From the NCBI RefSeq assembly GCF_007993045.1, contig NZ_VOOR01000038.1:1-50083 (forward strand): a DNA stretch of 50,083 nt, in the 5' to 3' direction. How positions within the stretch are numbered: position 1 is the stretch's first letter; every line of letters starts with the position of its first letter. The notes beneath the pieces are model-generated. The model saw nothing but the letters and a program-made list of their open reading frames with translations, had not been told where the DNA came from and searched no databases. The DNA comes from Phaeodactylibacter luteus. GTDB lineage: Bacteria; Bacteroidota; Bacteroidia; Chitinophagales; Saprospiraceae. Below are positions 7,373 to 16,691 of the stretch, piece by piece. Both the position numbers and the translations under genes were made by a program.

Positions 7373-8763
7373 TGCAGTTGGAATATATGACCGAGCAGGA
7401 GGTGAAACGGGCCACGCTCCGTTTTCTGAAGCACCATTACCGGTTCCGGGAGCGGCAGGGGGCTGCTACGCTTACGGTAGATGTAAGGGGGGAAGGGGGG
7501 ATTGTAGCCGACGGGCTCTACGCTTTTACCCAGAAAAACGGGGAGCTCTTCCGGGCTACCTTCGAGGCGACTGCGATAGACCGCCAAGGGGAGGTACGGT
7601 TCCGGAAACAGCCGGGGCTGATGTGGTGGGATGCTGCCGCTTTGTCGGCCATCACGGCCCTTGCCCTCCTCTTCTGGGCGCACCAGGCTGCTGTGCTGAC
7701 CGTGGCCGAGCTGACCCTCACCGGCAGTATCGCCCTGCTGATTGCGGTTTTTTCCGCAGGGCTGGCCACCTACCGTTTCCTCATCGGCTGGCACAGAAGG
7801 TACCGCTACATCTATGCCATAGAGCAGTTCAAGCGCTATTATGCCAATGAGCAGTGGATCGCCTTGGGGGAGGGGGTGTTCACAGATTTTGAACGCGACC
7901 CCTACTTCTTGGAATTGCAGAATCAGTGCCGTTACCATGGCATCGGCCTATTGGTCTTGAAAAACCGTCAGGAGCCCCGCCTGCTGATGACCCCTTCGCG
8001 GACGGATACCTTCAAGAGCAAACGCAGGAACGTACAGCTCCTCTCCCAAGCTGATGTCAACCGCTTGTTTGAAGCAGGCAACCTGCCCGCATGGCTGCGG
8101 CAGTTCGATGCCGAGAATCTCAAGCGCTTTCAGCAGCAGTACAAGTATCAGGCTTTGGTATGTTTGCTGTCGGCCTTGCTCGCAGCCGGGCTGTTGTACC
8201 TTCAGTCTCAAAAAGCCGTTACCCGGATTGTAGAGAGCGAAGAAGCGTACCAAGAGCGGGTGGCCCTTGCCCGTCAGCGCAATGAACAGTATACGCAGCC
8301 CCTGGAGTTCAGGATAGATACGCCCTTGGTATGGCCTTACCCCATCCGCAGCGACCTGCAGGCGTACCTCGGCCCACAGCTGCAGCCTGAGCCGGCCAGG
8401 CCTGTTGCTAAAAGCCAAGGCGCTTCTCCCATAGAAGCCTTCATCGCCAGCCAGGCTACCGTTTATGATTGTTCCCGCATCCGCCCACTGGACGAAGTCG
8501 GGTATATCGTACAGGAAGGGGTATACGCTTCGTTCACAGCCGCTATGTCGAGGGTAGCCACGCTGGAGTCTTATGGGTTTACGGCAAGTGCCGTCTGGCT
8601 GGGCTGCTTCGATGAGCTCGAGAACGGTTATGCCCTCTATTTTGGCCTGATTTTTACAGATTTGGGCCATGCCCGCCGTGCCCTCGAAGGCTATGAGCGC
8701 CGCTTGGGGGATAACGTCCTGCAATTGAACTTGAACATTCGCTCCCTTAACCCCGTAAAATAG
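7372..8763 (+). CDS. Membrane protein of unknown function with SPOR-like C-terminus
   Basis: I do not recognise the 463-residue protein as a whole. Two adjacent hydrophobic segments (about 86-104 and 115-138) and a third (about 262-279) suggest a protein anchored in the inner membrane with a soluble middle domain. The last 100 residues start with Y-D-C-S-R-I and have a pattern of alternating strands and helix (V-Q-E-G-V-Y-A-S-F ... A-M-S-R-V-A-T-L-E-S-Y-G-F ... A-R-R-A-L-E-G-Y) like a SPOR fold, often used for peptidoglycan or regulatory contacts. The start overlaps the folP stop, so the two are co-translated. The SPOR resemblance is weak and the function unknown. Confidence 0.75.
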   Translation: MQLEYMTEQEVKRATLRFLKHHYRFRERQGAATLTVDVRGEGGIVADGLYAFTQKNGELFRATFEATAIDRQGEVRFRKQPGLMWWDAAALSAITALALLFWAHQAAVLTVAELTLTGSIALLIAVFSAGLATYRFLIGWHRRYRYIYAIEQFKRYYANEQWIALGEGVFTDFERDPYFLELQNQCRYHGIGLLVLKNRQEPRLLMTPSRTDTFKSKRRNVQLLSQADVNRLFEAGNLPAWLRQFDAENLKRFQQQYKYQALVCLLSALLAAGLLYLQSQKAVTRIVESEEAYQERVALARQRNEQYTQPLEFRIDTPLVWPYPIRSDLQAYLGPQLQPEPARPVAKSQGASPIEAFIASQATVYDCSRIRPLDEVGYIVQEGVYASFTAAMSRVATLESYGFTASAVWLGCFDELENGYALYFGLIFTDLGHARRALEGYERRLGDNVLQLNLNIRSLNPVK

Positions 8764-8833
8764 TGTATGGGGCTGTTATCTTTGCACTGGATTTTCCAGC
8801 CTGTTACTTTTTTCGCAAAACCATTTGTCTTTT

Positions 8834-9802
8834 ATGCCAGTCGTCAACTCTTCTTCCTACAAAGTCCGCGGGCTGTTCCGCAACCGCCACGTCAATACCA
8901 TCTATCCGGCCTTTTTCCGCCGGGTCGATGGCGTAGCTTATGAGCGGGAGCGGATCTCCACCCCCGATAAAGACTTTCTGGACCTGGACTGGTCTGTGGA
9001 AGGGCACGACAAGCTGGTCATCGTATTGCACGGCCTGGAAGGTTCTGCAGACCGCCCGTATATCCGTGGCATGGCCCGTTACTTCAATGAGCGGGGATGG
9101 GACGCCCTGGGCGTGAATTTCCGGGGCTGCAGCGGAGAGCCGAACTGGGCGCTGCGCTCCTATCATATCGGAGAAACTGCTGATCTGCAGCACATCATCG
9201 CCCATGCTCTGGGCACTGGCCGTTACCGCCACGTCGGGCTGATCGGGTTCAGCCTTGGCGGCAACGTAGTGCTCAAGTACTTGGGCGAAGGCAATGAATA
9301 CCCCAAAGAACTGGTGGGGGGCGTGGCGTTTTCTGTGCCCTGCGACGTCCTTTCGGCCAATACGGAAATTGATAAGCTCTACAATTGGCAGTACCGTCAG
9401 CGCTTCCTGGTCACCCTCAATGATAAGATGAAGGAAAAGGCAGCGCGCTTCCCCGGGCGCATCAAACTGCCTGCGCGCATGCCCCGCAATTTTATCGACT
9501 TTGACGATCAGTTCACCGCACCTATACACGGCTTCCGCGATGCTGAAGATTATTGGGTGAGCAGCAGCAGCATACACTTCATCCCGAGCATCCGGCATCC
9601 GGCCCTTTTGGTGAATGCCAAAGACGATTCCTTCCTGAGCGAGTCCTGCTACCCTTGGGAGCTGGCCGAGGGGCACCGCGCTTTCCACCTTGAGGTGCCA
9701 AACTGGGGCGGCCACGTCGGGTTTGTAACCCGCAGCAAAGATGGGCAGTATTGGACCGAGCGCCGGGCTTATGAGTTCCTTCGGGATAGCCTTCCGCATT
9801 AA
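8834..9802 (+). CDS. Alpha/beta hydrolase, YheT-like family
   Basis: About 322 residues. The N-terminal motif R-N-R-H-V-N-T-I-Y-P, the segment V-L-H-G-L-E-G-S, the F-R-G-C-S-G motif and the nucleophile elbow G-F-S-L-G-G-N are hallmarks of the YheT/EMB8/ABHD1-3 branch of the alpha/beta hydrolases. A late aspartate (K-D-D-S-F) and the histidine in W-G-G-H-V-G-F complete the catalytic triad. Relatives are cytosolic or membrane-linked esterases or lipases with poorly defined substrates. I chose the ATG at 8834 over an upstream in-frame TTG (8825). The gene stands alone, 70 bp after the previous gene and about 100 bp before the TamB-like gene. Confidence 0.9.
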   Translation: MPVVNSSSYKVRGLFRNRHVNTIYPAFFRRVDGVAYERERISTPDKDFLDLDWSVEGHDKLVIVLHGLEGSADRPYIRGMARYFNERGWDALGVNFRGCSGEPNWALRSYHIGETADLQHIIAHALGTGRYRHVGLIGFSLGGNVVLKYLGEGNEYPKELVGGVAFSVPCDVLSANTEIDKLYNWQYRQRFLVTLNDKMKEKAARFPGRIKLPARMPRNFIDFDDQFTAPIHGFRDAEDYWVSSSSIHFIPSIRHPALLVNAKDDSFLSESCYPWELAEGHRAFHLEVPNWGGHVGFVTRSKDGQYWTERRAYEFLRDSLPH

Positions 9803-9882
9803 AAGGACGTTAAACTGTAGCTAAGGCAGAGAAAAACCCGTTGATAGGAGTTGTATAGGGTGGGCAAACCTGTGCGCTGTCA

Positions 9883-9896
9883 CAGGCTGGAGCCTG
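9883..9896. repeat. Perfect short palindrome in front of the TamB-like gene
   Basis: CAGGCT-GG-AGCCTG ends five bases before the first ATG of the TamB-like gene. It could be an operator or an RNA hairpin hiding the ribosome-binding region, and may favour translation starting at the later ATG (9916). The role is unknown. Confidence 0.35.
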
Positions 9897-9900
9897 CCAA

Positions 9901-12900
9901 ATGTTAGCGAAACGCATGGAAGAACCAAAAGCAGAGCAAGAAACAGGCGGGGCGGCGCAAAAGCGGTCTTGGGCTGGCAGGGCCTGGCACTGGCTAAAGC
10001 GCTTGCTCCTTAGCCTGGCTTTGCTGCTGCTTTTGCTGATGGGCATGCTCCAGGTGCCTGCAGTACAAAACTGGATTGCCGGCAAAGTGACCCGTTCGCT
10101 GAGCAATGCCCTGCAGACTACCGTCACCATTGACCGCCTGAACGTGCGCTTCCTCAATCGCCTTATCCTGGAAAATTTCTACATCGAAGACCTGACGCCT
10201 GGAGATACCGCAGTTTACAGCCGCCGGCTTTACGTCAACTTCAACATCAACCCTGTCGTCTTAGCCAGGCAGGGGCTGGTGGTGGAAGAGCTGGCTCTAG
10301 ACAGCGCTACGGTCAATTTGCGCAAAAAAGTGGGGACGGCACAGAACAACATCCAAACCTTGCTCGGCCGGTTGTCCCCCCCGGCCGATACCGTGGGCAC
10401 AACGGCAGCGAAGCGCCCCTTCAGGCTAGGGGTAGAACGGTTGTCCCTTTCTCGTGTCCGCTTTCTGAAACAGGACGAAGATTGGGGGCAGCGGCACGAA
10501 ATGTACCTTGCAGAGGGCGAGGCTACTTTCGAGTCCTTCAACTTGCCTCAAAAAACCATCCACGCCAAAAAAATCACCCTCAAGGGCCCTTACATCCGGC
10601 TGGATGAGTACGAGCGCAAAATTTCTGAAGCGGATTCTATCGCCTTTTTTGCCCCCGAGGCCCAACCCTCCGCGGCCATTGCCGATGCGGCATCAGCTCC
10701 TGTGCAGCCCCTGTATATCACAGCCGAAGCCATTGACGTGGCCGGTGGCAAATTCTCCCTCCACAACTGGCGCAACGCACCCGTCAAGACAACACCCGCT
10801 GATATGCTGGACTACCAGCACATGGACGTTTTCGATATCAATATTGCTTTCCGGGACATGTCCTTTTGTTCAGACAGCCTCGATTTCGAAGGCCGTATTG
10901 AAGCCTTCAACCTGCGCGACCTCAGCGGGTTTGTCCTCAATGAGCTTTCCGTTAGCTGGGGCAGGGTATGGAACCACGGCCTGCGGCTTTATGGCCTGAA
11001 CCTCGCTACCCCCAATAGCGAAATTGGGGATACCTTGTTTTTCGATTACGACACCTACGAAGACTTTAAGTCATTCCCGGATGAAGTCCGGATGGAGGCC
11101 CGCCTCAATAATGCTTCCGTCACCCTCGACGACATTATGACCTTTGCACCGGGGCTTGAGGGCAACGCATTCTTTACCGCCAACCGCGAGCGCAGCCTTT
11201 ATGTGGATGGGCTGATAAAGGGGACCGTCAACAACCTTGATGCACGGGATATGTACATCGCCCTGGAGAACCGCAACTTCGTGGCACAGGGCAACTTGAG
11301 CACCCGAGACCTGACTTCCCCCGATTTCCGGACCATCAACTTGCGCCTGAGGGAGCTTAGGACCAATATGCGCACCCTGCGGCAGCTTTTCCCACAGTTC
11401 AACCCTCCCGAGGCTTTCAACCGCTTGGGCTGGCTCTATTTTACCGGCAGTTTCGACGTGTTCTTCTCAGATTATATTGCCTACGGGGAGCTTAAGACTG
11501 CTCTGGGGGGCGCACGGATGGACATGCAGATCAAGAACCTCAGCCGGGGGCGGGAACGGGCAGCTTACAGTGGCAGCCTGGACCTGATCGACTTTGACTT
11601 GGGCGGGTTTGCCCAAAACCAAGACCTGGGCCTGGTCAATTTCTCCTCCAGCGTACGCAATGGGGTAGGGCTTACCGCCGAAAGCGCTAGTGCCGACCTG
11701 AGCGCAGAGGTCGGGAGCTTCCTCTACCGGGGCTACAATTACGAAAATGCCACCCTGACAGGAGTGCTTAAGAAAAACCGGTTTGAGGGGGATTTTAACA
11801 TCCAGGATGAGAATATCGATTTCTCGTTCCAGGGCGAGGTAGATCTTACGGATACAGTGCCCGCTTTCAATTTTGATGCATCGGTCAACCGCTTGGTCAT
11901 GCAGCGCCTGAATTTGTCCGAAAAAGACCTGGTGCTTTCGGGAGACCTCAGCCTCGACCTCCGCAACAGCAGCTTGTCTGAGCTGGAAGGGGCTGGGCAG
12001 GTTGCAGGGTTCCGCATCCTCCACCGTGGGGTGGATACCATCCTTGTAGAAGGTGTCAGCTTCCGGTCTTTCTTTCTCCCTTCCGGGGAAAAGCAGTTTG
12101 TTGTGGCGTCTGACTTGCTGGACGCGAAGCTGAGCGGCAACTTTGATATCGAAGACATTCCCGGTGCTTTTATGGGCTATCTAAGGCGCAACTATACCGG
12201 CTTTTTTGACCGCCTGGGCCTACAGCCGCCGAGGAGGGACGAGCGGGAGAACCGTTTTTTTTACCGGGTCGATATCAAGGATACCAAAGGCATATTGGGG
12301 CTGTTCGAACCCCGGCTGGGCCGTATTTCCGGTGCCAAACTGGAAGGGTATTTTGACAATGAGCGGGATTCCATACTGGTCTCTGCCAGCATCCCGCAAT
12401 TCCGTTTTGGCAACATTCAGCTCAATGAGGTAGGGCTGTTCTCCCGTTTGGAGGACAGTACGGGCTCCCTCAGTTTCATGGTCAGCGAGCCCGTGCTCAA
12501 CGATAAGCATTACCTATCGCCTATCCGTATCTTGGCAGACTTGGACCGGGATACCCTAGACCTTGCCCTGGCTTATCAGTCAGAGGGGCTCGCGCTGCTA
12601 GACAACCTCAATTTGAATGCTCAGCTGTTCCTGGCGGACAGCCTCAACTATCAGCTGCGGTTCGATCAGTCGAACCTCATCCTGCTGGAGACCCCCTGGC
12701 TTATCGAAGCCGACAACTACATCATTTTCCGCAAGGGGTACATCTCTTCTGAAAACTTTGTGCTGTCCAACAAGGAGCGTACCATCCGGCTTGAGACCAA
12801 AGGGCAGAAAGGGCTGCGGTTGGCCATGGAGAAATTTGATTTCAGCTTTATAGACGAAATTTGGGACTACAACGAGCTGGACTTCGGAGGGCCGTTTAGC

Positions 12901-14841
12901 CTCACCGCAGAAGTAGATAACATCTTCGAGATGAAAGGGCTGCAGGCGGTCGTCCGGGCAGATACCTTTTGGGTCAATGAAGACGACTGGGGCGCACTGC
13001 GCCTCGATGCTTCTGCTAAAGACTTGCAAAGCCCCTACCGGGGCTATCTGGCACTGACCAAAGATACTGCTCAGCTCATTGCAGAGGGGTATTACAATCC
13101 GCAGGACAACCCTGGCCTCCAAACGTTCTACCCCCAAGGCAACCAAGCCCGTTTTTTTGACATAGACATTGATGTCACGAGCTTCCCTGTGGATATCGCA
13201 GAATATTGGCTGGCAGGCACTATTACGGGCACAGAGGGCCGTTTTGATACCCGCTTGGATATCTACGGGTTCCCAGGCGAGCCCCACATTGGGGGGACGG
13301 TGGCCGTGCGCAATGGAGCGACCACCATTGATTTTCTTAAAACGCGCTACCGTTTCCCGGAAGGCACCATTTATGCCCAAGATGGGCTGTTCGACGCCAC
13401 CGGCACCGTCGTTTACGACAAATACGGCAATACAGCTAGGGTGCAGGGGGGCGTAACCCATGAGTACCTCAAGAACCTTGGGCTAAGGGCCACGCTAGAG
13501 ACCGATCGCTTCCTTGCCCTAGATACTGGCAAAGAAGACAATGATCTGTTCTATGGCCATGCCCTAGGGCAGGGCCGGGTAGCGTTTGACGGCCCTATGA
13601 ATAAAATTGACATCTACGTCAACGCCACTGTGGGGCGGGAGACCCGCCTCGTCATTCCGGTCAGCTATGGCTCGGAGGCTTCCGAGCTCAATTTTATCAA
13701 CTTCACTCAGCGTAAGCAGGAAGCAGAGGAGGGCGGCAAGGCACAGGCTGCGCCTGCCGGCGTTGACCTGGAAATGGACCTCGTCATCACGGAAGAAGCC
13801 CGTGGAGAGATCATCTTCGACGAGCAGGCTGGCGATATCATTAGGGGGAAAGGGAGGGGGAATATCAGGATTTCGGTGCCACGTACCGGGGAGTTCCAGA
13901 TGTTTGGCGATTATGTTATAGAAGAGGGCGACTACCTCTTTACGTTGTACAACGTAGTGAATAAAGACTTCGAAATCAAGCGGGGCGGCGTGATTACCTG
14001 GTCGGGAGACCCCTTCGAAGCACAGATACAGCTCGAAGCCGAATACTCTGGCCTGGCTACTCCGGTCGCCAACTTCATACAGGAGTACCTGATCGATGCG
14101 CCCGAAGACCTTCGGCAAGGGGCTAGCCAAGCTACTGATGTTGACCTTACGATGGACCTCCGCGGCGACCTGCTCAAGCCGGTCATCAATTTCGATATCA
14201 GCTTCCCGCAGCTGACTGGGGGGCTGAAAACAATGACCGACAGTAAGCTGCGTATCCTCAAACAGGACCCCAACGAGCTGAACCGGCAGGTCTTTGGCCT
14301 CATTGTGGTCGGGCAGTTTTTGCCAGCCGACCTGGCCATACAAGGCACCGATATTTTTTATAATACCGTAAGCGAGTTCATCTCCAATCAGTTGTCTTTG
14401 CTATTGACAGAGCTGTTTTCTGAGTTTTTTGGAGAGCAGAGCGCTTTGTCGGGCATTGATTTTGACATCGCGTACAACCAGTATCAGACGAACTTCGGCA
14501 GCGATGCCAATTTCCGGCGGGGGGATGAATTCCAGGTCCGGCTGCGCCAAGAGTTTTTCAACGACCGGCTGACCATCCTAGTGGGCGGCAATGTGGATAT
14601 AGGCAATAATGCCAGGGTGCCGGAGTCGGGTGGCACTTTCGTGGGCAACGACGTGGTCATTGAGTATGTCCTCAACCGAGACCGTACGCTCAAGCTGCGC
14701 ATTTATCAGCGCCTCGAGCCCGATATCGGCGGGGGCAGCCGGCTGGAAATTGGCTCCGGCATCAGCTACCGCAAAGAGTTCGATTCCTTTAGCGAGTTTT
14801 TGAAGAGCTTCCGCAAAGCAGGCCGCAAGGTGCGGGACTAG
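9901..14841 (+). CDS. TamB-like translocation/assembly protein (DUF490)
   Basis: A 1646-residue protein with one N-terminal membrane helix (about 34-52: LLLSLALLLLLLMGM) and a very long, mainly beta-strand periplasmic body. The C-terminal 450 residues carry the TamB/DUF490 pattern, including G-D-Y-V-I-E-E-G-D-Y-L-F-T-L-Y, F-E-I-K-R-G-G-V-I-T-W-S-G-D-P and a late F-D-I-S-F-P-Q-L. TamB and other AsmA-like proteins form hydrophobic grooves bridging inner and outer membrane, for outer-membrane protein assembly and/or phospholipid transport. Bacteroidota TamB proteins are often about this size and may work without a canonical TamA; none is present here. A second ATG at 9916 is an alternative start. 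A repeat element follows 20 bp after the stop. Confidence 0.92.
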   Translation: MLAKRMEEPKAEQETGGAAQKRSWAGRAWHWLKRLLLSLALLLLLLMGMLQVPAVQNWIAGKVTRSLSNALQTTVTIDRLNVRFLNRLILENFYIEDLTPGDTAVYSRRLYVNFNINPVVLARQGLVVEELALDSATVNLRKKVGTAQNNIQTLLGRLSPPADTVGTTAAKRPFRLGVERLSLSRVRFLKQDEDWGQRHEMYLAEGEATFESFNLPQKTIHAKKITLKGPYIRLDEYERKISEADSIAFFAPEAQPSAAIADAASAPVQPLYITAEAIDVAGGKFSLHNWRNAPVKTTPADMLDYQHMDVFDINIAFRDMSFCSDSLDFEGRIEAFNLRDLSGFVLNELSVSWGRVWNHGLRLYGLNLATPNSEIGDTLFFDYDTYEDFKSFPDEVRMEARLNNASVTLDDIMTFAPGLEGNAFFTANRERSLYVDGLIKGTVNNLDARDMYIALENRNFVAQGNLSTRDLTSPDFRTINLRLRELRTNMRTLRQLFPQFNPPEAFNRLGWLYFTGSFDVFFSDYIAYGELKTALGGARMDMQIKNLSRGRERAAYSGSLDLIDFDLGGFAQNQDLGLVNFSSSVRNGVGLTAESASADLSAEVGSFLYRGYNYENATLTGVLKKNRFEGDFNIQDENIDFSFQGEVDLTDTVPAFNFDASVNRLVMQRLNLSEKDLVLSGDLSLDLRNSSLSELEGAGQVAGFRILHRGVDTILVEGVSFRSFFLPSGEKQFVVASDLLDAKLSGNFDIEDIPGAFMGYLRRNYTGFFDRLGLQPPRRDERENRFFYRVDIKDTKGILGLFEPRLGRISGAKLEGYFDNERDSILVSASIPQFRFGNIQLNEVGLFSRLEDSTGSLSFMVSEPVLNDKHYLSPIRILADLDRDTLDLALAYQSEGLALLDNLNLNAQLFLADSLNYQLRFDQSNLILLETPWLIEADNYIIFRKGYISSENFVLSNKERTIRLETKGQKGLRLAMEKFDFSFIDEIWDYNELDFGGPFSLTAEVDNIFEMKGLQAVVRADTFWVNEDDWGALRLDASAKDLQSPYRGYLALTKDTAQLIAEGYYNPQDNPGLQTFYPQGNQARFFDIDIDVTSFPVDIAEYWLAGTITGTEGRFDTRLDIYGFPGEPHIGGTVAVRNGATTIDFLKTRYRFPEGTIYAQDGLFDATGTVVYDKYGNTARVQGGVTHEYLKNLGLRATLETDRFLALDTGKEDNDLFYGHALGQGRVAFDGPMNKIDIYVNATVGRETRLVIPVSYGSEASELNFINFTQRKQEAEEGGKAQAAPAGVDLEMDLVITEEARGEIIFDEQAGDIIRGKGRGNIRISVPRTGEFQMFGDYVIEEGDYLFTLYNVVNKDFEIKRGGVITWSGDPFEAQIQLEAEYSGLATPVANFIQEYLIDAPEDLRQGASQATDVDLTMDLRGDLLKPVINFDISFPQLTGGLKTMTDSKLRILKQDPNELNRQVFGLIVVGQFLPADLAIQGTDIFYNTVSEFISNQLSLLLTELFSEFFGEQSALSGIDFDIAYNQYQTNFGSDANFRRGDEFQVRLRQEFFNDRLTILVGGNVDIGNNARVPESGGTFVGNDVVIEYVLNRDRTLKLRIYQRLEPDIGGGSRLEIGSGISYRKEFDSFSEFLKSFRKAGRKVRD

Positions 14842-14862
14842 CCTGCTGTAGTTCCCAATAAA

Positions 14863-15039
14863 GGCGTGAGCCCAAATGCCGCAGGCGCTGATGCTTTTCG
14901 GGCTTTAGCCTGGCATTGGCCTAGCGCTGCGCAGGGGTGGCAAGCCCGACAGGGCCGAGCGGACAGCGAGCCCCGTAGCATAGCGGCACCTGCCCGATGG
15001 CAGGGGCAGGCCCCCAATAAGCCCCCGATCAGGCCGGCA
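14863..15039 (+). mobile_element. Repeat element copy C
   Basis: The left end GGCGTGAGCCCAAATGCCGC is followed by GCTTTTCGGGCTTTAGCCTGGCATTGGCC and the shared GC-rich core through GGCAGGGGCAGGCCCCC. The right end is diverged (GATCAGGCCGGCAC). This copy lacks the nested MITE and a segment of the core (CCGAAGGCCAGACCCGACGC). It lies in the 302 bp spacer between the convergent TamB-like and susD genes. Confidence 0.65.
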
Positions 15040-15041
15040 CA

Positions 15042-15072
15042 TAAAAAAGCCCCCACAATTTCTTGCGGGGGC
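15042..15072 (-). terminator. Terminator of the susCD unit
   Basis: GCCCCC-ACAATTTCTTGC-GGGGGC stem; on the minus strand it is followed by a run of six T residues (AAAAAA at 15043-15048 on the plus strand). It lies 72 bp after the susD stop. Confidence 0.7.
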
Positions 15073-15143
15073 ATCTCCTTAAACTCAGTAGCTTGGTAAA
15101 AAAGTAATAGATTCTAATTTATTGCCGGCTGGCTTTGGCCATG

Positions 15144-16655
15144 CTAGCGGTCCCACCAAACGGGGATCGTCATGTGGGTAGCAAAGTCGGTGCCCAGGCT
15201 TTGGTTGTTGAGTGCAGCCTGCATATTCGGGTTCACGCTGAGCTCGCCCTGTGGCAATACGAGGCGCACAGGGATAGTGCCACCAGTCACGTTGCCAGGG
15301 TAGTTGACGGGCGTCAGCTCCGGGTAGCCGGTACGGCGCCAGTTGGCGAAAGTCTCGTACTCGTTGAGGAAAGTCGCTGCCCAGTACTGCTCGCCGATTT
15401 GGCGCATGGCATCGCCGCTGTCAAAAGGGTTGGCCGCAAGGTAGGCGTCGATGTCTGCATCGCTGATGGCGAGGCTGGCATCATAAACTTCCCAGCGCTT
15501 CATGGCCGCACGTACGCCATTGGCATAGTGGCCGGCTGCATCGGAAGCGCCCCAGCCACGTACAGCAGCTTCAGCCTGCAGCAGTTCTGCTTCAGCTACA
15601 GTCATGAACATCATAGGGGAGGATACGCGGACGATAGCCTGGTTCACCCTGCTAAAGTCTTCGATGTCTGTGCCAGTAGGGTTGTCGAGGATAGTCGTAT
15701 TATCCAGCCCGTTAGGCAGGCCTGTGAACTCGCCAGTGTTGACGGCAGGGCTCGCGATAACCGTCAGGCGGGGATCGTTGTGGTCTTTCATCCAGTTGAT
15801 GAACGTCTCGCTGATGCGTGGGCAGTTTTCGCCCGCAGAGCCATTAGCCAAGTCGAGCACTTCGCCTATGCCGTTCATATTGATGCCTTCTGGCCCGTTG
15901 GTGTGCTCAATGAAGGCATCGTCGCCAGGCTGAAGGGTGCCACCTTGGATGGCTTTCTCTACCCACTTTTGAGCTTCTGAGGCGTTCACCTCAGACAGCC
16001 GCATGCCCAAGCGCAGCATCATGGAGTTGCCAAAGCGGCGCCATTGGTCTACATTGCCGCCGTAGATGAGGTCTGCTTCTTCAAATCCGCCCTCGCCCAG
16101 CTGTGCTACAGCCTGCTCCAGCTCGTTGAGCATATCCATGTAGATCGCTTCCTGAGCATCAAAGGTAGGCCGGTCAACACCTTCCAGGAAACCTTTGCCA
16201 GCCTCGAAGTAAGGGACGTCCCCGTAGAGGTCGGTCAGGCGGTGGAAGATCACGACGCGCCAGATGCGTGCCATGCCGAGCATCGTCTGATCGCCAGCCT
16301 CTCCGCTCTCCAGCGTCACGATCAGGTCTTGCATATCGCGCACAGCCTGCTCGTACTGACGGTCGAACAAAGAAGAGGCGTAACCCGCGTTGTAGGTGTA
16401 TTTGTCGCCTGTCCAGTAGCTGCACAGGGCTGCCATGTGCTGCATCATCATGGAAGAATAGATGAGGCTGGCCCGCCAGTTTTCATAGCGCTCACCGGAG
16501 GTGCGCAGCTGTATGAAGGTGAACTGGAACTTAGGGTTGATCTCATTGGCGGCGTTGGGGTTGGTATTGAGCTCGCCAAACCCTTCGTCGCAGGCGGTTG
16601 TGGTCATCAGGAGCGCCACCGCCAGGAGAAGTATATTTTTGAATCGAAGTTTCAT
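15144..16655 (-). CDS. SusD/RagB-family nutrient-binding lipoprotein
   Basis: 503 residues with a lipoprotein signal (T-T-A-C, cysteine 22) followed by D-E-G-F-G-E-L-N-T-N-P-N, the usual SusD start after the lipid anchor. The protein is largely helical, with SusD-type motifs (M-A-R-I-W-R-V-V-I-F-H-R-L-T-D-L-Y-G-D-V-P-Y-F near residue 135 and the late A-T-F-L-N-E-Y-E-T-F-A-N-W-R-R-T-G-Y-P). It looks closest to the SusD-like-2 type. SusD proteins cap the SusC channel at the outer membrane and bind a glycan or other oligomeric nutrient. It lies 36 bp behind susC on the same strand, so the two form one operon ending in a clear terminator. The substrate is not readable from the sequence. Confidence 0.94.
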   Translation of the reverse strand: MKLRFKNILLLAVALLMTTTACDEGFGELNTNPNAANEINPKFQFTFIQLRTSGERYENWRASLIYSSMMMQHMAALCSYWTGDKYTYNAGYASSLFDRQYEQAVRDMQDLIVTLESGEAGDQTMLGMARIWRVVIFHRLTDLYGDVPYFEAGKGFLEGVDRPTFDAQEAIYMDMLNELEQAVAQLGEGGFEEADLIYGGNVDQWRRFGNSMMLRLGMRLSEVNASEAQKWVEKAIQGGTLQPGDDAFIEHTNGPEGINMNGIGEVLDLANGSAGENCPRISETFINWMKDHNDPRLTVIASPAVNTGEFTGLPNGLDNTTILDNPTGTDIEDFSRVNQAIVRVSSPMMFMTVAEAELLQAEAAVRGWGASDAAGHYANGVRAAMKRWEVYDASLAISDADIDAYLAANPFDSGDAMRQIGEQYWAATFLNEYETFANWRRTGYPELTPVNYPGNVTGGTIPVRLVLPQGELSVNPNMQAALNNQSLGTDFATHMTIPVWWDR

Positions 16656-16691
16656 GTTTCTTAGTTTTTAGATTAACGGAAAGCGCATCGC

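Noticed and set aside
8804-9799. Long minus-strand open frame of 331 codons
   Set aside because: It lies entirely opposite the YheT-like hydrolase, which has clear catalytic motifs; the antisense translation shows no family features.
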